This document shows positions 1 to 7,732 of a DNA stretch of 45,579 nucleotides, in pieces. Each line of letters begins with the position of its first letter. The first letter of the stretch is position 1. Where the stretch lies: IMG/VR virus record IMGVR_UViG_3300034062_005623, positions 1 through 45,579 of that record, one strand, 5' to 3'. This DNA comes from a virus. Under the pieces are notes generated by a model, which made no database searches, was not told where the DNA came from, and saw only the letters and a program-made list of their open reading frames with translations. The position numbers were made by a program, and so were the translations under genes.

Positions 1-127
1 TAACCTTTTCGTATTGCACTCTTGCAAGTTGTGTCAGCATATAAAATGCCCTCGCTATGGAATTGTCTGTTGCTATAAGATAGGCAACAATTGCAAAGAG
101 TGCAAACCAGGCGTAGTAATAGGTCAT
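1..127 (-). CDS. Small membrane protein, partial (runs off the window start)
   Basis: The reading frame opens with ATG at 127 and stays open to the window edge, giving at least 42 residues starting MTYYYAWFALFAIVAYLIAT. Residues 5-20 form one hydrophobic helix, followed by a basic, amphipathic stretch. This suggests a single-pass inner-membrane protein with its C-terminus in the cytoplasm. It lies 14 nt downstream of another small gene and is probably co-transcribed with it. Similar short membrane proteins occur in cyanomyoviruses, but I know of no function. The 3' end is missing. Confidence 0.65.
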   Translation of the reverse strand, partial: MTYYYAWFALFAIVAYLIATDNSIARAFYMLTQLARVQYEKV

Positions 128-141
128 AGTGATTTCAGATT

Positions 142-354
142 TTATGCACCAAATCCTTTAGATTTGGATTTCTTCTTATCTATAACATTTATAAGATCCA
201 AAAAATCTGGAATCTGACAATGCTGCCACCAATACACCTGAGTATCCTCCCAGTTATCAAAAATTACCTTTGTATCATTTTTTAGAGTGATTTCATAGGT
301 ATGTCTATCATAAGGAGCATCAGATGTACAAGAAAAACTACTCAATACCATCAA
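142..354 (-). CDS. Small hypothetical protein, possibly exported
   Basis: This 70-residue protein starts MMVLSSFSCTSDAPYDR. The short hydrophobic N-terminus ending in a cysteine resembles a lipoprotein signal, but it is too short and lacks a good lipobox. The middle has a W/Q-rich segment (WEDTQVYWWQHCQ) and the end is lysine-rich. The start overlaps the 3' end of the upstream signal-peptide gene by 17 nt, so the two are probably translationally coupled. I recognise no family. Confidence 0.5.
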   Translation of the reverse strand: MMVLSSFSCTSDAPYDRHTYEITLKNDTKVIFDNWEDTQVYWWQHCQIPDFLDLINVIDKKKSKSKGFGA

Positions 355-541
355 ACTTCCTCATGAAACGAACACAATTCTTAAATTTCCTCCATTCATC
401 ATCTGAGAAATTATCAGATGCATAAGGAATACCAACAACTGTGGCACAAACACGATTGACATTTATACGAATCATCATGTCTTCTGCAAAAACAGGATTG
501 TTGCAAAGAACAATGAATGGAATAAGAAGTGCTTTTTTCAT
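338..541 (-). CDS. Small secreted protein with signal peptide
   Basis: This 67-residue protein begins MKKALLIPFIVLCNNPVFAED. It has a basic n-region, a hydrophobic core and an A-x-A-like site (VFA before ED), so it looks like a Sec signal peptide with cleavage near residue 19. The mature part is only about 48 residues and contains two cysteines (VCATV and KNCVRF) that could form a disulphide in the periplasm. It overlaps the upstream gene by 4 nt (ATGA). The role is unknown; an exported phage protein could act on the host envelope. Confidence 0.6.
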   Translation of the reverse strand: MKKALLIPFIVLCNNPVFAEDMMIRINVNRVCATVVGIPYASDNFSDDEWRKFKNCVRFMRKFDGIE

Positions 542-771
542 TTTAGGAAGTTTTCAAGACTAGATGTGGTTTTCTTTCTGGACATTTTAACTTGTTTTTC
601 AATATAAGTCTTTGCAGTCTTATAGTTGTTAGTAGTATGAACTTGCTGTCCCTTGTGAACAATAATAAACTTATTTCCACAAGGAACTGCTGCCCATTCC
701 ATATCCTTACTTACATATCCATTTGGATCTCCAGGTTTCGGATTCAGAATACCTTCGTTTTGAGTGTTCAT
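538..771 (-). CDS. Hypothetical protein, 77 aa
   Basis: This is a 77-residue soluble protein with no membrane segment. The N-terminal third is rich in P, G and N. The C-terminal third is basic (KTAKTYIEKQVKMSRKKT) and could bind nucleic acid. Start and stop overlap the neighbours by 1 nt (TGATG) and 4 nt (ATGA), the tight packing usual for a real phage operon. I recognise no family. Confidence 0.55.
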   Translation of the reverse strand: MNTQNEGILNPKPGDPNGYVSKDMEWAAVPCGNKFIIVHKGQQVHTTNNYKTAKTYIEKQVKMSRKKTTSSLENFLK

Positions 772-911
772 CAGTAGATAATTGTAGAGGACATTACCCG
801 TGCATTCGGATATTGTGCAAGAGCAACTTGAATTGCCTCTTGACGATTGCGGGCATAACAGTCAACATAGAAAGTTTGACCACTGACCATGCAAGTAACA
901 CGATGCTTCAT
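771..911 (-). CDS. Small hypothetical protein, 46 aa
   Basis: A 46-residue frame starts with ATG at 911 and ends in TGA at 771. It encodes MKHRVTCMVSGQTFYVDCYA followed by RNRQEAIQVALAQYP. This resembles a compact beta-beta-alpha fold, with a helix (RQEAIQVALAQ) typical of small phage proteins. A good Shine-Dalgarno sequence (GTGAGG, about 10 nt upstream) overlaps the helicase stop codon. The stop overlaps the next start by one base (TGATG). Function unknown. Confidence 0.6.
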   Translation of the reverse strand: MKHRVTCMVSGQTFYVDCYARNRQEAIQVALAQYPNARVMSSTIIY

Positions 912-921
912 AATTTAAACC

Positions 922-2151
922 TCACTTGTTAATTGTAGAAATTACAGGTTGCCCCTGAACAAATGCCATATCAGCAACAGATTGCAGTCGTCGTGCGGTT
1001 GCAATCCCAGTATTAGCATACACCGGAACATGAATAAAACCATAGGATTTCACATAATCTTCGGTTTTACCAGGAGTCAGAGACCCCTCTGAGAGACGCC
1101 TAGAATCCTCTGGATGAAGGCGCACCACACGCCCAATGGTTTGCACCATAGAAGTATAGTCCATGTTCCTCATGAGGATGCAGGAGGTCAATCCTGGGCA
1201 ATCAATACCCTCAGAAAGAATGGAGTAGTGAAGAAGAACAAACTTCTTGGTAGAATCTGCACCGTATTCCTTGAGAGTTTCAAAGAATACATCACGCTTG
1301 ACTTTTTGATTGTTAATGAATGCACCATGCTTAGCAGTAATCCACAGAATCTCATAACCATGAGACTGAATCTCAGTCATAAAATCAGTTTCGGCAAGCA
1401 TACGAATCATTACCTTAGTATTCGGTGCTGCAACCAGAACCTTTTCCATGTTCTCTTCATTCAGAATAGTATCCAGAAGAGTCATGCAATCATGTTCTGC
1501 ACCAAATTCTTTATTACGAACAACATTCCTTTCCTGAGTATTGATTTGTGGAGGAACAATGAATCCCTCCTTAACCATATCAGAAGCAGAAATATTCGTA
1601 ATCATTTGACCATACACATGACTCCAGTTCATACCAGGTTTGTTGTAAACATTAGAATACTTTGGAGTTGCAGTATAAGAATAGAATCGCTTGGACTTCT
1701 GAGACAATTGCTCCACATAAGGAAAGAAATCCTTACGAACGGAATTATGTGCCTCATCCATATGAACGGTATCAATTTCAATACCAGACTCAATCAGACG
1801 ATGAAGAGAATGATACGTTGTAAAGATCAGTTTATGACCTTCAACATTCTCATGCCATTCACGAATCATCTTAGGACTGGTAGTGCAGAAATGATCAGTA
1901 TCACCAGAATGCACATGAAGAATGTGAGCATTATTAATGTACTTGATGTAATCCGAACACAACTGAGAAGTCAACAGGATTCGTGGAGAAATCACAACAA
2001 CAGTTTGATGCTGAGACTTCTTATACTCACGAATAGTATCTCCGATACCAATCAGAGTCTTACCTGCACCAGTCACGGCACAGACAACACCTCTGGAATA
2101 TTTGGAGAGCATGTCAAGAGCACTTTGCTGATGAGGACGAAACTGAATCAT
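922..2151 (-). CDS. SF2 (DEAD/DEAH-type) helicase, UvsW/Res-like
   Basis: This is an ATP-dependent superfamily 2 helicase or translocase. Numbered from the GTG at 2172, the motifs are: FRPHQ (residues 11-15), Walker A GAGKT (35-39), DEAH (139-142), motif III TATP (167-170), and motif VI QTIGRVVR near residue 350. Both RecA-like lobes are present in about 410 residues. By family it could remodel recombination or replication intermediates like T4 UvsW, or act in repair. I place the start at the ATG at 2151 (M8 of the longer frame). A TATAAT box lies only 3 nt from the GTG, so a transcript from it would begin inside that codon region. The long frame on the opposite strand (1114-2166) looks like a shadow. 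Confidence 0.85.
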   Translation of the reverse strand: MIQFRPHQQSALDMLSKYSRGVVCAVTGAGKTLIGIGDTIREYKKSQHQTVVVISPRILLTSQLCSDYIKYINNAHILHVHSGDTDHFCTTSPKMIREWHENVEGHKLIFTTYHSLHRLIESGIEIDTVHMDEAHNSVRKDFFPYVEQLSQKSKRFYSYTATPKYSNVYNKPGMNWSHVYGQMITNISASDMVKEGFIVPPQINTQERNVVRNKEFGAEHDCMTLLDTILNEENMEKVLVAAPNTKVMIRMLAETDFMTEIQSHGYEILWITAKHGAFINNQKVKRDVFFETLKEYGADSTKKFVLLHYSILSEGIDCPGLTSCILMRNMDYTSMVQTIGRVVRLHPEDSRRLSEGSLTPGKTEDYVKSYGFIHVPVYANTGIATARRLQSVADMAFVQGQPVISTINK

Positions 2152-2174
2152 GGGGTGATTGGTTGACTTCACGT

Positions 2175-2180
2175 ATTATA
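2175..2180 (-). promoter_or_regulatory. Possible -10 box (TATAAT) for the helicase gene
   Basis: A perfect TATAAT lies on the minus strand just upstream of the helicase gene and directly after a terminator hairpin. No clear -35 is visible; the expected place falls inside the hairpin. It would give a leader of only a few nucleotides to the ATG at 2151. Confidence 0.35.
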
Positions 2181-2185
2181 GCAAT

Positions 2186-2207
2186 AAAAAATCCCCTTGT
2201 AGGGGAT
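2186..2207 (-). terminator. Rho-independent terminator
   Basis: On the minus strand ATCCCC, a 5-nt loop and GGGGAT form a 6-bp, mostly GC stem followed at once by a run of T. It would end transcription coming from the lectin side and forms the 3' end of the small RNA candidate. Confidence 0.85.
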
Positions 2208-2266
2208 GGTGTGGACGGTTCTTCAGGTGTCCTATAGAAGCTTAGATTCTCATCTTCAACGGAGAC
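2186..2266 (-). ncRNA. Candidate small RNA (about 80 nt), no recognised family
   Basis: The unit has its own sigma70-like promoter (2273-2301) and a strong terminator (2186-2207), and no frame of useful length lies between them. The predicted transcript starts near 2266. It contains AGAT-GAGA-ATCT, a 4-bp stem capped by a GNRA tetraloop and flanked by GAAG...CTTC. It also has a possible GGAC...GTCC hairpin, then an unpaired CACACC-rich linker and the terminator. It could instead be a leader with an attenuator for the helicase gene. It matches no tRNA or riboswitch I could recognise. Confidence 0.55.
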
Positions 2267-2272
2267 AAACCT

Positions 2273-2301
2273 AGTCTAGCAGTATTTTAGTAAAGTGTCA
2301 A
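2273..2301 (-). promoter_or_regulatory. Sigma70-type promoter, TTGACA-N17-TAGACT
   Basis: Minus strand: a perfect -35 TTGACA (2301-2296), exactly 17 nt of spacer, and -10 TAGACT (2278-2273, four of six matches). The predicted start is near 2266. It sits between the lectin gene stop and the terminator, where the only thing to transcribe is the small RNA candidate or a helicase leader. A short hairpin (TCCGC-TTT-GCGGA) lies just upstream. Confidence 0.65.
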
Positions 2302-2368
2302 TCGTCCGCAAAGCGGATGCGGTGGGGGAGGGGTGCAGGGGTGATGGCGTTGTGGGAGTAGAGCATGG

Positions 2369-3154
2369 TTAGACCATCGTGATGCCCCATTTGAAGGCCA
2401 ACCATGCCTGCAGTGAGTCTCGATCAGTGCTGTTCAACACAGAGGAGAAACATATAACCTCACCGATCAAGCCAAGCCAGCCACGACCGGCGTTTGTTCT
2501 ATCGTTACCTAATTGAACTCCTTGAGTCGCGTTAAATGAGGCCGAGCCATTATTTAAGATTCGGATGATCGAGGGATCGTCAACGCTTGGCGAAGTGAAA
2601 TGCGATGTGCTGAATCTGTCGGTTGTTCCGCCATTGATGTAAGCGCGATCAAAGCCGGTGCCGTCCTGATTGTAAGAAGTGCTGTTGCCGCTAATGCGCC
2701 ACCCGGGATCATTTGAGCTAGTAATCAATCCGCCAAAGCTAGTATAAGTTCCGCCAAATGCCCCATCCATGATAACGTAGATTTCAGCTATAGCCGTTGT
2801 CGTCGTGTCTGTATTTCGCAGATAATTGTTGTGATTGCTACTGCCCCAATCCAAGCATTTTTTGCTGTTGATGCCTGTCACGTACTGCGGACCTGTTGCG
2901 CTTTTTGATAGCGTCCATGCTCTGCTGCCCTTGCTGGTAACCGCAGTGATTTCCGTTCCCGATGTGGTGACGGTAGTCTCATCGGCAAAGTCGTACCAGA
3001 GAACTGGAGATAGCCCTGGCGTTGGATCACCAGCTGATGGCCAAATCGCCGCACGCCTTGCCACGCTCTGCTCATTCTGGAACCAGAGCCCGGTTGCTGC
3101 GCTGCCTGTTGGCACACGCCTGACACCAATCAATCCGCCGTTGAAGCCCAACAT
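2369..3154 (-). CDS. LamG/concanavalin-A-like lectin-domain virion protein
   Basis: This 261-residue protein has an N-terminal GLIGVRRVPTG...GLWFQNEQ segment of the type used in cyanophage tail-associated proteins. A beta-rich domain follows, ending DRDSLQAWLAFKWGI, a typical C-terminal strand of LamG/Con-A-like lectin folds. It probably binds sugar on the host surface or decorates a fibre. An AGGAGA ribosome-binding site lies about 8 nt before the ATG, and the start overlaps the upstream stop by one base (TGATG). Base composition is clearly more GC-rich, with different codon choice, than the AT-rich fibre genes next door, which points to recent acquisition. Confidence 0.7.
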   Translation of the reverse strand: MLGFNGGLIGVRRVPTGSAATGLWFQNEQSVARRAAIWPSAGDPTPGLSPVLWYDFADETTVTTSGTEITAVTSKGSRAWTLSKSATGPQYVTGINSKKCLDWGSSNHNNYLRNTDTTTTAIAEIYVIMDGAFGGTYTSFGGLITSSNDPGWRISGNSTSYNQDGTGFDRAYINGGTTDRFSTSHFTSPSVDDPSIIRILNNGSASFNATQGVQLGNDRTNAGRGWLGLIGEVICFSSVLNSTDRDSLQAWLAFKWGITMV

Positions 3155-3528
3155 CAGAGGATCTCCTGATAAATTATCTCACCGGAAACAGTAATATCAA
3201 TATCATTAGCAGAACTTGCCTGTGCTCTAAGTTCATCTCCTTCTTCCAAATAAAAATAAGTTTCTTTCGTACTAATTACCTGTGTGGCATCAGCAGGAAC
3301 AGCAATAGTTTTTGCAATATATCCATCAATACTATTTCTCAATATACTTACACTAATATCTACAGCACTTGAACCATCTACATTTGCGGCAAAAATACAA
3401 TTAATTTTATAAGAACTATTACTATCAGAAAGATTTGTTACAATTCCAACCATGTCTGTAGTACTAATACCGACAATAGTTGTAAATCCGACAATTGAAG
3501 TTGGATTTTTAAGATTTGGTGCAGTCAT
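3154..3528 (-). CDS. Virion-associated hypothetical protein, 124 aa
   Basis: This small beta-rich protein begins MTAPNLKNPTSIVGFTTIVG. It has a Ser/Asn-rich first half and a later segment (YFYLEEGDELRAQASS) that looks like an Ig-like or jelly-roll strand pair. Similar small proteins sit at the ends of cyanophage fibre clusters. The gene follows a perfect TATAAATA late promoter by about 22 nt, so it is a late gene. It is translationally coupled to the lectin gene. Confidence 0.6.
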   Translation of the reverse strand: MTAPNLKNPTSIVGFTTIVGISTTDMVGIVTNLSDSNSSYKINCIFAANVDGSSAVDISVSILRNSIDGYIAKTIAVPADATQVISTKETYFYLEEGDELRAQASSANDIDITVSGEIIYQEIL

Positions 3529-3550
3529 TATTATTCTATATGTGTATGGA

Positions 3551-3558
3551 TATTTATA
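3551..3558 (-). promoter_or_regulatory. T4-type late promoter TATAAATA
   Basis: A perfect match to the T4 late consensus TATAAATA on the minus strand lies directly after the stop of the 1382-residue fibre gene. It is about 22 nt upstream of the 124-aa gene start. The window encodes gp33, the late co-activator such promoters need. Confidence 0.7.
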
Positions 3559-6500
3559 CTAGAACATAAAGGAAGCAACAACAGCATTAATACCAGAACC
3601 AGAACCAGTGATACCAGTTAATTGAGATCCATCACCACTAAATGAAGTTGCAGTTACTACACCAGAAACTAAAACATCTCCAGTAACAGTTAATTTAGAT
3701 GTTGGACTTGTGGTTCCAATACCAACATTAAAGTTCTCATCTCCAATAATCCAAGTACTATTTCCTACACCAATTGCTAATTGATTATCACCAGATGAAT
3801 TGTAGAGTTGAACATTATGTCCAATCGCTATATTGCAAGATCCAGTGATATTATTAGATCCAGCGTCCTTTCCAAAGAAGTTATTATAACATCCAGTGGT
3901 ATTATTAGATCCAGCATTTTGTCCAAAAAAGTTATTACTAGATCCAGTGGTATTAAAATAACCAGAATACTTACCAAAGAAGTTATTATAATTTCCAGTG
4001 ATGTTGTTAAGTCCTACTCTATTACCAAAAAAGTTATTATTACATCCAGTGGTGTTAGAACATCCTGCACTAGCACCTAAGAAGTTATTACGTCTTCCAT
4101 CGGTGTTGTCTTTTCCTGCACCCTCACCAAAGAAATTATTATAAGATCCAGTGGTGTTATTAAGTCCCGCACATCTACCAAAGAAGTTATTATCAGATCC
4201 AGTGCTTCCTTCAACAGTATCAACGGTAATTGTAATATCATCAGTACCAGAAGAACCGCCAACAGCAGAACCATCAATCGTAAGTGTATTTCCTTGATTA
4301 TAATTTTGACCCTCTGTTATAATATTAACTATAGTAACATCACCATTACCATCTCTTTCAACATAGAAAGTTGCCCCAGATCCATCACCACCAGTTCCAG
4401 ATACATCAGGATAAGAGTTATTTGCTTCTCCTGCTAATGTGGTGGAACTTGTGATACCTATAGATGTTATTCTACCTTTTCTTCCTTGCCCTGCATAAAC
4501 ACCTAAGAAGTTATTAAAACATCCAGTGGTGTTACAATAACCAGAATACTTACCAAAGAAGTTATTATTAGATCCAGTGGTGTTGTGGAGTCCTGCACAA
4601 GCACCAAAGAAGTTATTAAAAGATCCTGTGCTAATCTCTGCTCCTGTAGACCTACCAAACAAGTTGTTATCAGATCCTTCATAGTCATATCCCAGTTCTG
4701 CTGCAAATCCAGCGTCCTTTCCAAAGAAGTTATTATAACATCCAGTGGTGTTATTTTGTCCTGCAGAACGACCAAAGGAGTTATTATAAGATCCAGTGGT
4801 GTTACCACCACCTGCACCAGCACCAAAGAAGTTATTATGATTTCCAGTAGTGTTCGCTGCTCCAGCAAAAGCACCAAAGAAGGTATTATCACTTCCAATG
4901 GTATTATAACTTCCTGCACAATAACCAAAGAAGTTATTATAATATCCAGTGGTGTTGTTACGTCCTGCGTTATTACCAAAGAAGTTATTATAAGATCCAG
5001 TGGTGTTTGCAAATCCTGCATAACGACCAAAGAAGTTATTATAAGATCCATCAATGTTGGAACATCCTGCTCTATTACCAAAGAAGTTATTATAAGATCC
5101 ATCAATGTTGGAACATCCTGCACCAGCACCTAAGAAGTTATTATAAGATCCATCAATGTTGGAATATCCTGCTCTATTACCAAAGAAGTTATTATTAAAA
5201 CCACCATTATAACCACCATTACAATTATTAAAATAACCAGATTCGCATCCAAGGAAAATATTATCACCACCTTTAATATTATAATATCCAGCAGAAAGAC
5301 CAATAAAAATATTCTGCCCATCACCTTCATTACTAGTGGTAGAACTTCCAGCGCCTATACCAGCAAAAAAGTTATGTTGGGATGATGAAACTGAACAACC
5401 AGTAGTGGAATCACCAATTCTTATATTACCACTACCAAATCCTAATACTCCACCATATATTTCAAGTTCAGTTACTGGATTTGTGGTTCCAATACCGACA
5501 TTAGAGGTTGTATGAATTCCAGCGGATGTTGTAACCCACTGAGATGAACCACCACCTCCACCCCCAGTTGCACTAATTGTTACCGTACCAGTATTCTGAT
5601 CTACCGAAATACCAGATCCTGCGGCAATATAAGTTACTCCTACTCCAGTAATTGTTTCACCATTGATAGAGATTGATGTTGCACTGATAATTCCAGTATT
5701 TCCATCAATAGTTATTCCAGATCCAACTACAATAGTATTAGTAGAACCATCAAGAGTGATTGATGATGTTCCTATCGTCAATATTCCAGTAATTCTTGCA
5801 TCTCCATTTACAATCAGAGAAGTTGTTGCTCCACCGACAGTAACATTATTAAAAGTAGAAACACCAACACTCATACCTTCTGATGAGGTATTTCCATATC
5901 CAAGTGTTTGATCTAATGTTTGTGATCCTCCTCCACCCGAAACAGTAACAGTTACAACACCAGAAGAAACTGGAGATACTATTAAATTATTACCAAAATT
6001 AATTGTTGTAGCAGTTCCAACTAAAACTTCATCATCCCGTATACCAATACCAATACCAGAACCCGAGGCAACAATACCAGTTAATTGAGAACCATCACCC
6101 CTGAAGGAATTGGCAGTAATAATACCAGTGCTGTTTATATTAGCAACTGTTGCATTTTGAGTGGTTAAAGTTTGAGTAGTTAGAGTTTGTGATTGAATTA
6201 ATCCAGAAGCTCTTATATCAGTTTTTGTAATTGCTACACCATCACCAAAAATAGGATCTCCACCTACAAAAAATTCATAAGAATTACTTAAAATTGTATC
6301 TGTGGCAATTCCTAATCTTGCTATAGTTGTAATTCCCAGATTACCTGTAATTGATCCATTAAATGTAATATTTCCATTTACATTTAAATTATTTGAAACA
6401 GTTAAGTTACTTGCAATTGTTGTTACACCAGTAAAATAAGAAGAACCTACAACATAAAGTTTTGTTGGTGGATTGGTTATACCTAAACCAAGTTTTCCAT

Positions 6501-7707
6501 CATAAGTAAGAGACATCAATGGATTTGATGGATTCTGACCATAAATCCAATGGAAAGCGCCAGTTCCTAATCCAGCAGAACCATAGTCAAGGTAATAGTT
6601 GACATTTCCAGTATTTGAGTTTATAATATCTAAAGAAGTTGGAGTACTATACAAATAAAATGTATTTGTGTTTCCAGTTCTTATCTCTGCACTTCTTCCA
6701 ATTCCAATCGTAGAAACATTATTATCACTTATTACACTGATAGATGAAATTCCTGACTTGCGAACTTCTATATCTGCTTGAGGTGCTGTATTAGTTCCTA
6801 CTCCAATTTTTGCAGGAAATCCGACAACATAAAGAGTATCAGTTACTGTAGCAACACCAGTTGAACTGAATTGACTATTTACAGAATTAACAGAAATACT
6901 TCCACCAGAAGAAAGACTATTAGCAGTTGATGCAGTTCCTGTTAAGTTACCAACAAAACCAGATGCAGTTACAATGCCAGATACTATAATGTTTGATGGT
7001 AGTCTGGATGTACTTAATGTTCCTGAAGTAATATTAGATGCATTCAAGGAAGTAAGAGAAGCACCAGATCCAACAAATGATGATGCGGTAATAATTCCCG
7101 ATAGAGTAATATTGGATGGAAATCTGGATGTACTTATTGTACCAGAAGTAATGTTGGATGCATTTAATGATGTTAGATTACTTCCATTTCCAGAAAAAGA
7201 TACTGCAGTTACGATTCCATTTGAATATACATCACCAGTAGAATTAATTCCAATACCAGTAGAATAAACAAGTGGATTTGCTCCAACTTGAAAGGTAAAT
7301 GATGGACTTGTAGTAGCTATTCCAACATTTCCTACTGCATAAATGCTACTGACACCTATTCCAGTATTTACATCAACCCATTGAGATGTTGGAAGATTAG
7401 AAAGTTTTGATCCATCCCCATAGTAAGTAACAACTCCAGAACTTGCAGTTACAATTCCAGAAGTAATTGAAGTGACACCAACATTTAGGGTTGTAAATGA
7501 AGAAATTCCTGATAGATTAAGATTTCCAGTGTTTATTTCTGAGACACTTAAAATTCCAACTATTCTAACATCCCCAAAAACATTCAAAATATAATCTTTC
7601 AGTATAGTTGTTCCAATTCCAACCAAACCATTTTGATTAACTATGAAATTATCAGTATCTACCTGAACACCATTTCTAAAATTAAATGATTTGTTATAAT
7701 TTGCCAT
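3559..7707 (-). CDS. Long tail-fibre-like protein with 17-residue repeat array (1382 aa)
   Basis: The first 750 residues are beta-rich modules of the VGIGTT-P / NLTVSGIVTASSFxGxGSxLT type found in phage fibres and endosialidase-chaperone proteins. After a GGGGGS linker comes an array of about 21 units of 17 residues, consensus NNFFGxxAGxxNTTGxY (roughly residues 838-1291). It is broken once by a foreign beta module of about 95 residues. The C-terminus returns to the GSQLTGI module and ends abruptly without a visible chaperone or peptidase. The array should form a repetitive fibre shaft or solenoid. The gene is late, with CATAAATAC upstream. Confidence 0.75.
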   Translation of the reverse strand: MANYNKSFNFRNGVQVDTDNFIVNQNGLVGIGTTILKDYILNVFGDVRIVGILSVSEINTGNLNLSGISSFTTLNVGVTSITSGIVTASSGVVTYYGDGSKLSNLPTSQWVDVNTGIGVSSIYAVGNVGIATTSPSFTFQVGANPLVYSTGIGINSTGDVYSNGIVTAVSFSGNGSNLTSLNASNITSGTISTSRFPSNITLSGIITASSFVGSGASLTSLNASNITSGTLSTSRLPSNIIVSGIVTASGFVGNLTGTASTANSLSSGGSISVNSVNSQFSSTGVATVTDTLYVVGFPAKIGVGTNTAPQADIEVRKSGISSISVISDNNVSTIGIGRSAEIRTGNTNTFYLYSTPTSLDIINSNTGNVNYYLDYGSAGLGTGAFHWIYGQNPSNPLMSLTYDGKLGLGITNPPTKLYVVGSSYFTGVTTIASNLTVSNNLNVNGNITFNGSITGNLGITTIARLGIATDTILSNSYEFFVGGDPIFGDGVAITKTDIRASGLIQSQTLTTQTLTTQNATVANINSTGIITANSFRGDGSQLTGIVASGSGIGIGIRDDEVLVGTATTINFGNNLIVSPVSSGVVTVTVSGGGGSQTLDQTLGYGNTSSEGMSVGVSTFNNVTVGGATTSLIVNGDARITGILTIGTSSITLDGSTNTIVVGSGITIDGNTGIISATSISINGETITGVGVTYIAAGSGISVDQNTGTVTISATGGGGGGSSQWVTTSAGIHTTSNVGIGTTNPVTELEIYGGVLGFGSGNIRIGDSTTGCSVSSSQHNFFAGIGAGSSTTSNEGDGQNIFIGLSAGYYNIKGGDNIFLGCESGYFNNCNGGYNGGFNNNFFGNRAGYSNIDGSYNNFLGAGAGCSNIDGSYNNFFGNRAGCSNIDGSYNNFFGRYAGFANTTGSYNNFFGNNAGRNNTTGYYNNFFGYCAGSYNTIGSDNTFFGAFAGAANTTGNHNNFFGAGAGGGNTTGSYNNSFGRSAGQNNTTGCYNNFFGKDAGFAAELGYDYEGSDNNLFGRSTGAEISTGSFNNFFGACAGLHNTTGSNNNFFGKYSGYCNTTGCFNNFLGVYAGQGRKGRITSIGITSSTTLAGEANNSYPDVSGTGGDGSGATFYVERDGNGDVTIVNIITEGQNYNQGNTLTIDGSAVGGSSGTDDITITVDTVEGSTGSDNNFFGRCAGLNNTTGSYNNFFGEGAGKDNTDGRRNNFLGASAGCSNTTGCNNNFFGNRVGLNNITGNYNNFFGKYSGYFNTTGSSNNFFGQNAGSNNTTGCYNNFFGKDAGSNNITGSCNIAIGHNVQLYNSSGDNQLAIGVGNSTWIIGDENFNVGIGTTSPTSKLTVTGDVLVSGVVTATSFSGDGSQLTGITGSGSGINAVVASFMF
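3834..5193 (-). repeat. 51-bp coding tandem repeat array, about 21 units, with one insertion
   Basis: CCAAAGAAGTTATTAT-like units (plus strand) recur every 51 bp, encoding NNFFG-x2-AG-x2-N-x2-G. Neighbouring units near 5030-5190 are almost identical (NIDGSY type), while others have drifted, suggesting recent local duplication. Unit 10 is longer (GYDYEGSD). The array is interrupted at about 4206-4487 by an unrelated beta module. Confidence 0.9.
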
Positions 7708-7723
7708 CTTGGAGACTTTTTAA

Positions 7724-7732
7724 GTATTTATG
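7724..7732 (-). promoter_or_regulatory. Late-promoter-like CATAAATAC
   Basis: The minus strand reads CATAAATAC (7 of 8 to TATAAATA), overlapping the stop of the 187-aa gene. It is about 17 nt upstream of the fibre gene start at 7707. Confidence 0.45.

Noticed and set aside
14-217. Cysteine-rich 67-codon plus-strand frame at the window start
   Set aside because: It is antisense to two minus-strand genes with better start context and operon packing; the cysteines come from reverse reading of GCA-rich codons.
1114-2166. A 350-codon open frame on the plus strand opposite the helicase gene
   Set aside because: It mirrors the helicase codons in antisense, has no recognisable domain, is rich in H, N, I and C as reverse-frame translations are, and lacks a ribosome-binding site. 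The helicase motifs on the other strand are unambiguous.
2186-2266. CUGAAGA in the small RNA candidate resembles the hammerhead core CUGANGA
   Set aside because: No GAAA follows a second stem and no cleavage-site NUH closes a third stem, so the three-way junction cannot be formed.
2186-2266. Glutamine riboswitch or downstream-peptide RNA (common in cyanophages) for the same region
   Set aside because: The expected 5' arm does not pair with the 3' GAAGAACCG segment, and the conserved GGAAGUAGG-type block is missing.
4503-5133. Long open frames on both strands inside the NNFFG array (4503-5129 minus, 4585-5133 plus)
   Set aside because: They arise from the low-complexity 51-bp repeat in shifted frames and encode only repetitive, composition-driven peptides.
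3834-5193. Regular 51-bp repeats could suggest a CRISPR array
   Set aside because: The period is a multiple of 3, the frame is open throughout and encodes NNFFG units; there are no unique spacers between exact repeats.
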